The position numbers and the translations under genes were made by a program. The notes under the pieces were generated by a model. It was not told the DNA's origin and did not search any database. It saw only the letters and a list, made by a program, of their open reading frames with translations. Positions 48,265 through 60,400 of a stretch of DNA of 64,000 nucleotides are shown here, in pieces. The stretch's first letter is position 1. Each line of letters starts with the position of its first letter. Source of the DNA: Liolophura sinensis (taxonomy: Eukaryota; Mollusca; Polyplacophora; Chitonida; Chitonidae); contig NC_088300.1 in NCBI RefSeq assembly GCF_032854445.1, positions 38,532,458 to 38,596,457 of the forward strand. The letters are read 5' to 3'.

Positions 48265-48400
48265 ATTTATTTTATTTTTTTATTTGATTGGTGTTTCACG
48301 CAAGGTACTCAAGAATATTTCACTTATATGACGGCGGCCAGCATTATGGCGGGAAACCCATGACCATCCGCAGGTTGCCGACAGACTTTCCCATTTACTA
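48265..48400 (-). mobile_element. 5'-truncated SINE, minus orientation, with 10-bp target duplication
   Basis: Reverse complement of the family's 3' end: a T-rich tail, TTTGATTGGTGTTTCACG, CAAGAATATTTCACTTATA and GGCGGCCAGCATTATGG, cut off in the middle of the element. Flanked by CATGTTTATT at 48255-48264 and 48401-48410. Confidence 0.9.
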
Positions 48401-51400
48401 CATGTTTATTAAATTCCACCCATACAGTTACATAGAAGTGAAATCAACAGATTGAGAAATTGGGAAAGCAAATTCTTTAAGACAACTAAATGTAACAGTA
48501 TGATGAGATTCCTTTTATCTGCAGCATTCAAGTACATGATACAAGAAACATGCACATATGGGTGATTTTTTTTCTACCATGACATCTTTGCCAGACATTG
48601 TAGAACAAGAGCAATCCAAACATCAGTCACAAGCTGGTACACATGTACTTGGCAAAAACAAAATAACCACAATTTTTATGAAGTCCAATTAATTAGTGGA
48701 GATAATTGACATGACAGGCTCTGCTGTATATATGTCTAGATTGGTTCAACCAACAATTCCTGCCAGACACTAGGGAAGATATATCAGGACTGTCAAACAT
48801 GCCAACCATTTACCTAAACTGTCAAACCTAATCAAGTCCGTACCTTCTTAAAGAGACAACTTTGAACAGCACCAGGTCGTTTTTGTCACTATCATGATCT
48901 TTTTGTGTAGCAGGAGTGAGATTTTAATTATCTGTTGCACAAAAGTATGATGGCTGTCTCTCCAAGTGACATGCTTGAACGGCGTTTTTTGTCAATGGCA
49001 GACAGCTTTCAGCCAATCAATTCATTACATCATCAACTACTCTGTGTAAATGTTTTAAGTAAGAGGCACACCAAATTCATCCCAGCTGTAGGGAAAACTC
49101 TCTGTGTGCAGCAGTCATGCTCCTTCATAATGTTTCATTAACTCTGTCCCAACACCAACAAACAATTTAGTCCACAGCCTAGACATAATGTAAATTATGT
49201 CACAAACTGTTTTTGTGATCACCTCCCCCCCCCCCGCCCGCAGTGAACATCGCTTATGAAGCCCCCTCTGCCTGATGATCTGACTCTGTGATTGAAGTCA
49301 TACACTCTCGACAAGTGTAAACGTGAAAGCGTACAAAAGCACATAGGAAACACACAATAAAAAAAAAAAAGAGAGAAAGACTGGCGATAAAATTCAATTT
49401 AGAACTTGCCCCCAGCTTTATTGTTCACAGTAGATTAACTTCCATAGTCAAGCATGTAAAACTGACAGCTCTTCAGTGAGATGCAATGCTTGAAGTAACA
49501 CACGGCCTCTTAATAAGGCACAAAAACTATCTTATCATTCAGTGTAAAACAGGGGACGCATTTCTCTCGGCTTTTGATGTGGCATTTTATAGTTAGGTCA
49601 CACCTGTGAACACATACCCTGAATGAGCAATTATCTGGTAGCTTTAGACTGAGGCCGTTCTTATAAAGCCATTACCACCATGTAACAGAGGCCATAAACA
49701 TCGCCAGATCAACACCATTCATTTATCTGGCCATGCATGATTAAGGAGCTTGTCCCTAACTCTAACTGTTTATATGAGAGGTAACTGATCTTCTTCTTGA
49801 GAGAATGCGAGAATGTGACTCAGGCAGTCAATTTCTTAGTTAAAACCTCCATGTATATACGATGGCTGCAGTCACCATTTTACAGTTGCTAAATCATTGA
49901 TGTATTTTTTACGACCTCAGACATGATATACAGTATGTATCATAAAAATATTTCTCACATTCTTTATGAACATTGCAAAGGTATAAAAATCAGCAGCCTT
50001 ACATTCTACAACCATCATTCATGAGGGGTTCACTATACACATTACACACTACACAAACATTAAGAAAACTCAAGCATTAAATGTGCAAGTTATAATAAGG
50101 ACTTCACTGTTTGAATTTTGAAACACATGGTACCTTGATTTTTTATAATCCATTTTAATTTCAATTTTATCACTGAATCATGAATGATTTATGATTTTAT
50201 GACTCATATTAGTTTCATGTTTCTGATTTGTTTGGACACATATAACAGGACTAATAGTCCTTAGAAACCCCTTTCTTAGAGTTCTTAGAGTGTAAAACTT
50301 CCAATAATACACTTCTGTATATCAATAAATACAGAATGAAGACAATTACAATGGTTTGCTTGATGAAATGCACACAAACTGAATGGTGAGGGGAGGTCTT
50401 CCTTTGTGTTTGGGATCGTTTACGGTAGAAGTGCCTTCCTAAGTGTGATATGTCATTGTGGACAGGTTACAGATGCAACCACTTGTCTTAGGCGGGTAGG
50501 AGACTGACGGCAGGCCTTCTTCTATTTAAAGGTTAGCCCAATGGACAATGCTACCCTCAACATACGAACAACACAACCATACTCCTTTCCAAGCACAACA
50601 CATACATGGGCTAACCTTTTGCAACATGTTTCTCATGTTCATGAAAAAATTTTTATTTCGTCTAATCAACCATGTAGAAGGATACATCTGCTTGGTTCAT
50701 AGAACAATGTACTGGTTAACGATATGAGGTAAATGATATGAAGTATGAGGTATACAATTGAACATTTCTAACACAATCTTCAAAAAATCCTGGAGTTCAC
50801 ATTGCACTCATAACTTTTGTGTCAAGTGTGTTCCTGTGTCCTTGACATTGCCTGCCACATAACCTTGTCAAGTCCTGAAGTAACCTAGCAGGCCATTATC
50901 CCCACAAGTGCCAGACACACTGGTGGGTTAGAGCAGGCAGACACAGGGGCCTGCCTGATCTGTACATGTAGGCAAGTCATAGGTCTTGTCATGACAAGCA
51001 GGAACTTCCTAAGTAGCTGCACTTGTACTACAGAATGGTCCTGCAGTGCACCTCTGTGTGGTCTTCTTGGAAGCCATCAGAAAATGTCTGTATAAACCAA
51101 GTCCGGTATAAGCATGTCTAATTTGCTTATATAAGGGACTTTAACAGATTGTATAAACAGGCGAGTAGATGAAGCTAAGGGAGTCTCTGGAAGCAATGGC
51201 TTGGGACTGTGCAGGTTTTTCTCTTAAGACTCATCTAAGTACCATCCATTGACATTTAGTATCAATCACAGATGAGATAGGATTGGGCCAGACAATCTTT
51301 CTTCCTCAGCGTACAGCCTTACACCATTATAGATGCTTCCTCGATCAGGAAATGATCAAGTTTACACTAGCTACCACAGTCATCCTGACAGCCAACCTGA

Positions 51401-52543
51401 ATAATGTTCTACTCTTAATGTACTACAACTACAACAAAATGGGTAACATTAAATTACTTAAGTCTCAACCAGATCATTCTTTTGTATGACCATTCTTTTC
51501 TTTCATAGTTTATTTACTTTTTTTAACAACAGTACTTCAAAGGAATTGTGCGAAACTATTTGAACTCCGGAGACTGGAAGAAATCATAATGCCGTGCAAG
51601 AAGGCACAAACATGTCCAATTATCAAATAGCACATTAGATTATCCTGGTCATCTAAAGCTGGTCTGAAGAGAGTATTAAATTAATAGATGTTAAAGAGAT
51701 ATGTACACACACTGAAGGTTTACATGGTAATATATATCAAAGGTAATACTGTTTAAATATTTAGAGTTGTCAGGCCCATTAGGAGAGTCCCTACTGATGT
51801 ACCTGTTAACAGGAGTAATGCTAGTAAACACAAGTCTCCGTAAGTCCATCGGGTCAGAACCACTTAAACTAAATATTTACTCCAGTAGTCTTCCTACAAC
51901 TTTTTCCTCGGGCTTACAGAAATTTGATAAGTCATGTAAACAAAAAAAAAAAATCACAGAAGAAATTAATTTTTTTATTGAAGAGTTGTCAGGTTTGAAC
52001 AGGTATAGGGTTTAACAGGAGTGCTCAGGTGTGTTTCAGGGCAGGTGACTGGCAGGTCTGGGAAGGTTAGCCTAGAGAACCAGTGGACCTTTGCCCCAGG
52101 GAATGGCCCAGAGGATATAAGGGGTTTGACACTCTCCGACAGCTGCTCAGCTTTTCATATTTAAAGCTGAGGTCATCCATCATTCTGTCAACCAGAGAAA
52201 TGTCCACAAAGTTTCCCTCATTATACAGGCTTTCATTTCCCACAATGTTAACTTTTACTCCCTTATATTAATAATACCCTGTATTTCTGTGTTGCTGGCA
52301 GGGCCTTGGCCTTCCAGGCTATTATAGGTACTTACCAGTGGTATATGCGTGACCAAAATACCATTGGTCTATATGCTCAAACTGTAACTTGTTCATACAT
52401 GTATGCGAGACATTTTTCATGACAGAGTCACAGGATCAAATCAATGGTACTGTTTCTATTGTTAGATGACAGGTCAGTAATGTCCGCAAGATTGATGATG
52501 GCTTGATTTATCTCAGCCAATGCTCTGTGTGTATTAACCTAAA

Positions 52544-52747
52544 GCTAGGACCTGGGATAGATGAAAACAGATGAACAACCTGCCAGTGTATTTCGCTAGG
52601 ACCTGGGATAGATGAAAACAGATGAACAACCTGCCAGTGTATTTCGCTAGGACCTGGGATAGATGAAAACAGATGAACAACCTGCCAGTGTATTTCGCTA
52701 GGACCTAAGATAGATGAAAACAGACAAACAACCTGCCAGTGTATTTT
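52544..52747. repeat. 51-bp tandem repeat, 4 units
   Basis: Units start GCTAGGACCTGGGATAGATG at 52544, 52595, 52646 and 52697. The first three are practically identical; the fourth has CTAAGATA and ACAGACAAAC variants. Recent expansion is likely. Confidence 0.95.
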
Positions 52748-53066
52748 TCAAAAGCCCAGTAAATAGTTTAACATAACAAGTTCAAGATACTCTCCAACAG
52801 CTGGGCAATGTCCACAAGTTCTAAACACCCATAGGGTTAGTCAGCTACCCATCCATCCATCAAACTGGATGGGTGAAATAGAAAACTGGTGCTATTTGGA
52901 TGCCCAGTTTTCAGCATTTTGAACATGGGAGAGATTTCACATTTCTGGTTAACCCCCTGCAAACACTTGCAAGTTCCCAGGTCTAATTGAAAGCACCATG
53001 ATGTCTCACTGGTGAAAAATTGCAATGGCATGTGATAAACGTATGAAGTATATGTGCAGATATAAG

Positions 53067-53279
53067 TTTTTTTTTTTTTTTTTTTTTTTGATTGGTGTTT
53101 TACGCCGTACTCAAGAATATTTCACTTATACGACGGCGGCCAGCATTATGGTGGGTGGAAACCGGGCAGAGCCCGGCGGAAACCCACGACCATCCGCAGG
53201 TTGCTGGCAGACCTTCCCACGTACGGCCGTAGAGGAAGCCAGCATGAGCTGGTCTTGAACTCACAGCGACCGCATTGGT
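53067..53279 (-). mobile_element. 5'-truncated SINE, minus orientation, with 10-bp target duplication
   Basis: A run of about 23 T replaces the usual AATAAA tail, followed by GATTGGTGTTTTACGCCG, CTCAAGAATATTTCACTTAT and on to GAACTCACAGCGACCGCATT. Flanked by CAGATATAAG at 53057-53066 and 53280-53289. It is among the best preserved copies, so probably young. Confidence 0.92.
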
Positions 53280-54263
53280 CAGATATAAGTTCATTAATCC
53301 ATCACCGTTACATGGCTGAAATATCACCCACTAGGTGTTAAGCTATAATCTCTCATCCTTAGATCCATATCCCTAACCAACATTCTGACTTCCTGAAGTT
53401 TACCCATCAGTACGATGAAATCCAAAAGTATTTCACATATGCTTTCAAACAGTTGAAAAAAGTAATTTAACATGACACCATATTTACTCTTTGCTAATTA
53501 GTTTATTATATGCAAACACCCATTTTTTTTTTTTATGTTTCACATGTATCATAAATCAGATGCATGATAGAATGCAATACCAATGCCTTACAAATTACCA
53601 GTGCAGCTCTGAACTGCTGCTGGATGAAGTTTTCTCTATCGGGAATTCCAAACAACAAAGTTCAAGGGTACCTTGGAGAAGGGACCTTAGAAACCTTTTC
53701 TACAGGAGGTTCAATTAAGTTAACTGGATTAGACACACCAGGTTAAGTTGCTCTCCAACAGAGATGGTGTGGGTATCTGGTATGGATAAGGGTTTCCAGG
53801 GTGGATCATCAGGATTGCTTGGTACCATGTCCCCACCCTGCTGAGATCAGAGACCCTCGGGCCAGTGACTCCTACCTATAACCTTTCTACCCGTCACACT
53901 GAATCTCTGCCAAGACTGACCAGTCCTGTAACTTCCAAATCTCTTCCCTCACTGGCAGGTTATCTGCTGTGCATTTTGGAATAATATGAGAAACCTCTGA
54001 AGAGAAATACATAATTTTTCCTTTACAGTTCCATTTCAGAAACTATATATAAACACGCTTGTTCAAAATTTTATTAAAATAAAACAATGTTTCTTATGGA
54101 TGTTTTATTTTAATAAATAAACAGGTTGGCAATATTGCACTATGAACCTTGGGTAGTGGTATGTCAGAAAAATTAGCCCACTTGCAGTTCAAACATGAAG
54201 TCCACAAATCATCATGCAGATAGGTACATAATTATTTTATAATGGGAAGATTTAATATGCATG

Positions 54264-54502
54264 GCAGCGTAATGACCCAGGAGTCTCTCACCAATGCAGT
54301 CGCTGTGAGTTCAAGTCCAGCTCATGCTGGCTTCCTCTCCAGCCGTACGTGGGAAGGTCTGTTAGCAACCTGCGAATGGTTATGGGTTTCTCCCGGGCTC
54401 TAGCCGGTTTCCTCCCACTGTAATGCTGGCCGCCATCGTATAAATGAAATATTCTTGAGCACGGCGTAAAACACCAATCAAATAAATAAATAAATAAATA
54501 AA
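54264..54502 (+). mobile_element. 5'-truncated SINE with about 11-bp target duplication
   Basis: From GCAGCGTAATGACCCAGGAG through AGTTCAAGTCC to AACACCAATCAAATAAATAA and a long AAAT tail. Flanked by TAATATGCATG (54253-54263) and TAATATGCACG (54503-54513), one mismatch. The box A region is lost. Confidence 0.9.
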
Positions 54503-55661
54503 TAATATGCACGCTTGCTGGTCCACCGGCTATGTCTGTGAGAATATCACCAGAGGTCACAACATGGTATAATGCAACCTCCTTCACCCAAGTCCAAACC
54601 ATATCACACAAAGTCTAAGTAATCAAATTTAAAAAATTATCATGAAATTCCTAAGGGCACTACTATTTAAAGTACATACAGACAGTCTCACATCATTTGT
54701 CAAGCTGTGTCAGTTAAAATCATCACTGCAGGAGTAAATCCATTATCCCCGCCCAAGTCTATAAACACACTGGCCATGAAGAAAATTTAGGTAGTTACAT
54801 CCCATTTCTCATTATTCAATGATTTATACCTCAGTTTGACTATTAATTAAGTAAAATGAAGATGATGAGACAGTGGGAGGAAGGAAATAGTCCAGGTAAC
54901 ACAACATCAGGCTTAACAAGCTTCTGGGCAGGTGAGAGACAGGTAGAGATGTAAGCCAGGCCGGGTGAGTCTGGGGTCAGGTAATTAGAGGGGGTCTAAT
55001 CAGCGGCTCGTTAGGACGGACCATCACAGCCATCAATCATGTACGTTATGCTCCGGTCTTCTAGTACAGAAAACCAGGCTAAGGTCACTTAACAAGATTT
55101 TGCCTGAAACAGTATATGCAGCTTCACATAATCAAGACAAATTGGACTGCTTATTGCTGCAAAAAAATGTCGCTGAAATAAACATTTTTCAATCCAGAGA
55201 ATGTGTAGTCACCAGACAGAATTGTTTTACCTTTTTGTACCTACTTGTATTGTTGGTACACATGCAAAACTTGTCAGGTATTTTCTATGGCAGTCATCAA
55301 TAATTTGGTTAATTTCTCAATTTCAGGTATTTTGTGTCATAGCATCAGCATAGGTAAAGACAAGCAGTTAGGACTGCATGGCCAGCAAACCAGCTGGTTC
55401 TAATGGATAAAGGGCTGGTTATTCTCTATGGCTAATGCCTGCTGCCCTACCCCTCTCACAAAGCCTTGCCCCACGTCCATGAATGGACCAGCTTGACTCA
55501 GACTGCTATCAAATGATGGATGGGGTCCACTGCTCTATTCAGACTGAGCCACTCTCCTGGGGGTAAAGCTCCCTGGGACAGGCCATCCCCTCCCATGGCA
55601 CTGATCAAAACTGCTGATAGCACTGGTCTCATTTCTTAGACTGGTCAGAGAGAAAACAAAA

Positions 55662-55677
55662 GGGGGGGGGGGGGGGG
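55662..55677 (+). repeat. poly-G run (G16)
   Basis: Sixteen consecutive G, of the same kind as the runs at 30347-30362, 57474-57488 and 23788-23802. Long G runs can form quadruplexes and are error-prone in sequencing, so their length may be approximate. Confidence 0.9.
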
Positions 55678-57473
55678 AACAACAACATGGGGTGCCTTAG
55701 CCCTGGGGTGCTGGCTCACATGCCACTAGAGATACAGCCTTAAGGGAGAGAGTCTTTAACCAAGCAGGAAACATCTCTGACAGGGTTCAGAATCTACTCC
55801 CCCTGACTGCTACTTAGATACACTTAGATAAGTATCATCCCATAGGTTCACTGCCACAGAATAGAGGTTCTGATGGTAAGGGTAACAAACTTGTGCATGA
55901 AACTTCCAACATGATGTAGTATATCCTCTGTATCTTCGTATGGCAGGGAGCTAGCTACACATGTTTTATAGGTACAGCTTATGCGGTTAGGGTAGTTATC
56001 ACTCAGGTCATCAGCCATGTGACTTATCTATCTACATAACAACTATAGCAGAGATCCAAACACACAGTTGAACATCTAGAGCACTCATATTAATTATAGC
56101 TGTTTAGCTGACAAAATGTCTATCAAAACTACCACAGCTTTTTTTATGATGCCCTGACGCTGACTGTCGTATAAAAGGGTTTACATTTAATGAGAAAAAA
56201 TCAAGAAGCTATCTGATGTCAATGGTAGCGGATGAACTACCCGACTGCATGGATGTAGCCTAAAGCAGAAAGAAAGAGATCCATGAACAAACAGCCATAT
56301 AATAACTACCTTCTCACACAGAAGAGCTCGCCATAGATGCACGTGCCTTTAAGAAGCAGTAGAGTAGCAGTAATTTGTCTTTTCACAGCTCAACCGCATA
56401 TACCACAGCAGCTGAATGAAGGAGCAAGTGAAATCTAATTTTATAGGCAATGAGAGGAAATCAAAAGACGTTTAAGTCAAAGAAATACATCTAGGTCCTA
56501 TACAGAATTTCCATCTGCCAGTCGGCTGGAGGAACTGTTGAGTCAAGAATCAATGTTTATTGCCAGGTTTGAACAACACAAAGCCACTGTGGCCCTAAAT
56601 TAGGAGAGGCGAGCTAGTATAATTAGATTGGCATCACATCAATAGACATTTGTCCAAATGCTTTAATCTGATCACCCATGTCCAATATGTAGCTTGGATA
56701 GGGAGGAAGTGTCCCTATGGCTCACACTCCAGGCCTGGTCATAAGTGAGTGGACAAGCGGAGCTGAGCACAATATCCAACAAGAATAGAGAAACCCTGTC
56801 AGTGAAGATCAAAGCAGGGGGGACATGCAGTAAATGAAGGCCTGTCCAGTCCTATCAGAATTTCCGTTCTCATGTGAGATGTGAAGAATCTCACCAGACT
56901 GAGCTAACGATTGCTGCCTTAGGAAAGGTTTGTCCATGATGCCGGCTATCAATTTTGGAGATGTGCACAGATTTAATTCTTGACAATTACAGAACAGAGG
57001 CGATTTCTGCTCGCATGCAACAGACTAATGCACATAAAACCAATGATATGTGAAATCCTGATTCAGCTGGAAAAGGATGTGGTTTATCTCCAAGCTACAT
57101 CCAAAACATGGCGCCATTCCAGAAATAAAGCGTCGCTACTTCAGAAATTGAGCCCTATTCGCACATACATTAAGCTAAGAACCTTATTAACTAAAACTGA
57201 AAGCATGAACCTTTCAAAATTTAATCCGATCAAAAGTCATATATACATTCCCTCTCTCACTATCACACATCACCTTACTTGACACCCAATCTGGCAGCCA
57301 AAGTGTCATATATTGGAACAGACTATGATTCACACACAATGTCTATTGTGGATTTAGTGGGCTAAAATGGGGCAAAACCATGACAGTTTCAGGATTAAAG
57401 GTGGGAATAGAATTACAACTGGTCACAGATAAAAGTGGCTGTGTCAAAGGGGTTGTGCCAACACATAAATTTC

Positions 57474-57488
57474 GGGGGGGGGGGGGGG
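57474..57488 (+). repeat. poly-G run (G15)
   Basis: Fifteen consecutive G followed by AGGAAACATGG. Confidence 0.9.
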
Positions 57489-60400
57489 AGGAAACATGGA
57501 GTGCCTAAAGGATCTGTGGTCTGGGGTCAGTGTTATTAGGGTGGGGCTGTGTGGGGATGGAGAGGGAGAGGGGTCAGGTAAGGCCCACACAGGCACAGCT
57601 GCTGTCTGGAGGAGCCAGCTAACAGCAGAGGTCAGGTGTCAAGCCCCTAGTTCTTCTGCCCCCTAGCTCAGAGGTATACAATTTCGCATGAGTGTGATCC
57701 CCCATAAATCAGAGGCTAACTGTCATTTGGGACTCCTTCTTACTATAGGACCTGATGGCTCACTGGAAGGCTAATAGCTTTAAGTAGCTTTGAAACCTTG
57801 GCAGTTAACATTTCCTTCTATGTGTTTATGTATAATGCTAAGTCTTACGTCTGTGTGAAACCCCATACAAGTCAAATCTTGCTATATTTGATCTCATTGC
57901 TACGAATGAAATAATACAAAGATTTATGCTTAGGTGAACTATTAGAGCAACTGTTGTTAAGAGTTAACTGATTGAACCAATTATTGATGCACTGACTCCA
58001 ATCCTAACTCTTGATAAAGTTGAAAATTTACAGAACTTACAGCTAGTTCATTTAGGAGAGGGTAAGCCAATAGTTTTGTTTTCATTTATGCTTGAAGGAT
58101 TTAGAAATCCAGAACATGTGTTCCTACGTTGTGAAGAATATGTATTTCTGAAGTGCAGAGAGCATATTTATACTTCTGGGTTGTATTGTAAATGCCATTT
58201 ACTGCTGCATTTATGTATCTTTCCCTACCACTTTCACAACATAAACTACATATAGGTGTATGTACATTTGCCTTTATTTTGCAACATTCTGCCAGGTACC
58301 CAAGAGAGCAAATACAACAGATAAACAAACTAGAATGTAAGCTCTACACAAACATCCAGGCTTCAATCATGTATCATATTTCTAACAAAGTTCTAAAGTT
58401 TCAGAGAATACTGTGGTCTACACATTAAATAAACATCCCCTTGGGTCCCTAATTAAGGCTTGCTCTTGACAAGTTACTTTTGTACAAGCTATAGCACCTT
58501 ATTGCAAACCTCTCCATAGAATACCCACTTTAAAGGATTCTTAACTAGCTGAAGCATCTGTAAAAGTCTTTGTTTGGATAAGAAGTAAGCTCTGTATCCC
58601 CTCTCTAAGGACGCAAAGGAAATCACAAGTTTGTGGCAGAACTGCTGTTATTCTGTTTGTCTTCAGACTCTCCTATAATTTCATGTATAAATATTATGAC
58701 AGCAGGCTTACCTTCCATATCCCATTTCGTATTTTATTCTTGCAAGCCACACCCAGCCTTTCAAGATTTTCTTATGGTGTCGGCACATTTATACCACCTC
58801 TATAGGGTAATTTAAGCTCAAATCAATTCAAAATAAGATCAGAGTGACCATTACACAACAAAAATTACATCTGGCACATTAACAGTAACATATGACTGGT
58901 ATTCCCACATCAGAATTTTGTTGATGTTAAAACTACAATCTTACCAATATGTGAGAGCTGGGCCTTCAGAAATGTATGGCTCCAGTCAACGACAGGAAGA
59001 TAATTAGCCTCCAATTCTAGCTCTAGTCTATTACACTAATTAAATTTCTAAGCACCAAATCTTTTATTAATTTAATTTTGTTATGTAACGATTTTCAAAT
59101 ATGTGTTAATAATGCATGATCTTCCAATTAATACAGCTGACATGGTGTTAAGCCATAATCATTAAAATTAGTCCATTTCTTCCAATGATAATAAATTTGA
59201 ACTTTACCACATATATCTGAAGCATGTCATTCTTTCACAGTTTAGATAACACATAGCATAAAATTAAACAGTCATAACGAGGCTTAGACGAATTTAGTGA
59301 AACACTGCATCCTGAGACAAGCTGAAACGGAATTTGCCCCAATGCCTTTTTAACTCCCTTTTTATGTGCACACAGATAGATGTGTGGTCAGACATGCCAT
59401 GGCAGAGAAAAGTGATTCCTTTATGAGTGATTTCTAGGGCACATTCCTGTAGGCAATCTCTCGGGCATAACACCTTTGGCGGGCCATGGCGTGTCTCACA
59501 AGCTCAGTTCTACTGCACAGTAAACCAGAAAACTCCACAACTCATCCTGATACAGCATGCCCTAGCAGTCTTTTTCTCCACAAGATATATCTATGCAGGA
59601 GAAAAACTTGCATCTTGTTAACTCGTTGCTGGTAAGAATATCCTCATAATGTTCTGACATTCACTGACCCTTGAAACTATCTCTGCTGCCAGAAAATATG
59701 TCTTTTCTCTGACGCGAAGATTTATGTTACACCCCAACCCTTATGGTCTACAGTCAAGTTGTATAGTGCACATGCATGCATTGGTAATTTTATACATAAC
59801 CATTTACAAGTTTGAAAGTCTCATCTCTATCAGACTTTTGCAGAACATTTACACTGTGCACTTTTAATTTAACAAAATTTGAGGCAAAGTTTCCTATTCA
59901 AATGTCCATTATCTTCCTCGGTAACAAAAAATTATAAATTTTCTTTCAGCAGTTTATGTTTTATGAAATTCAAATGGTACTGAATAAAGGAAAAATGATT
60001 TCAAAATTAAATTCATTCAAGGAATTGAAAAATCTGTTGGTGAGATTCTAAATCTATGTCTGCAAGTAGTTCTGACACTTTTGTAGGTGATTCTGTATTT
60101 GTTGTCACTGGATGATGCCCAAAATACAAGCATAGGTAAAGTCTATATATAAGCCAGACGTCCATAACTCATCTCTTGGAATAGATGAGTTGATTTTCTG
60201 GCAGACATTGTATAATGTATAACAGTAAGGTTTGGTCTCCAGAGCCCTGCACTTTAGTTTTATGGCTGAGCCTATAAAGTTCTCATCACTGCGATATGTC
60301 ATTTGGCATAATTGGCGCACTCTGAGCTGGCTAGGATTCCAGGGCTGAGATGGGACTGTCATGACTTTGTCAAGGTCTAATACCCAACCAAAGCCAAGCT

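Noticed and set aside
60105-60362. Minus-strand ORF with SAIKLKCRALETKPYCYTLY, looking at first like half of an Ig domain (possible Ig1)
   Set aside because: No core tryptophan at the expected spacing after the cysteine, no matching second half with DxGxYxC nearby, and no phase-compatible splice pair that I could place.
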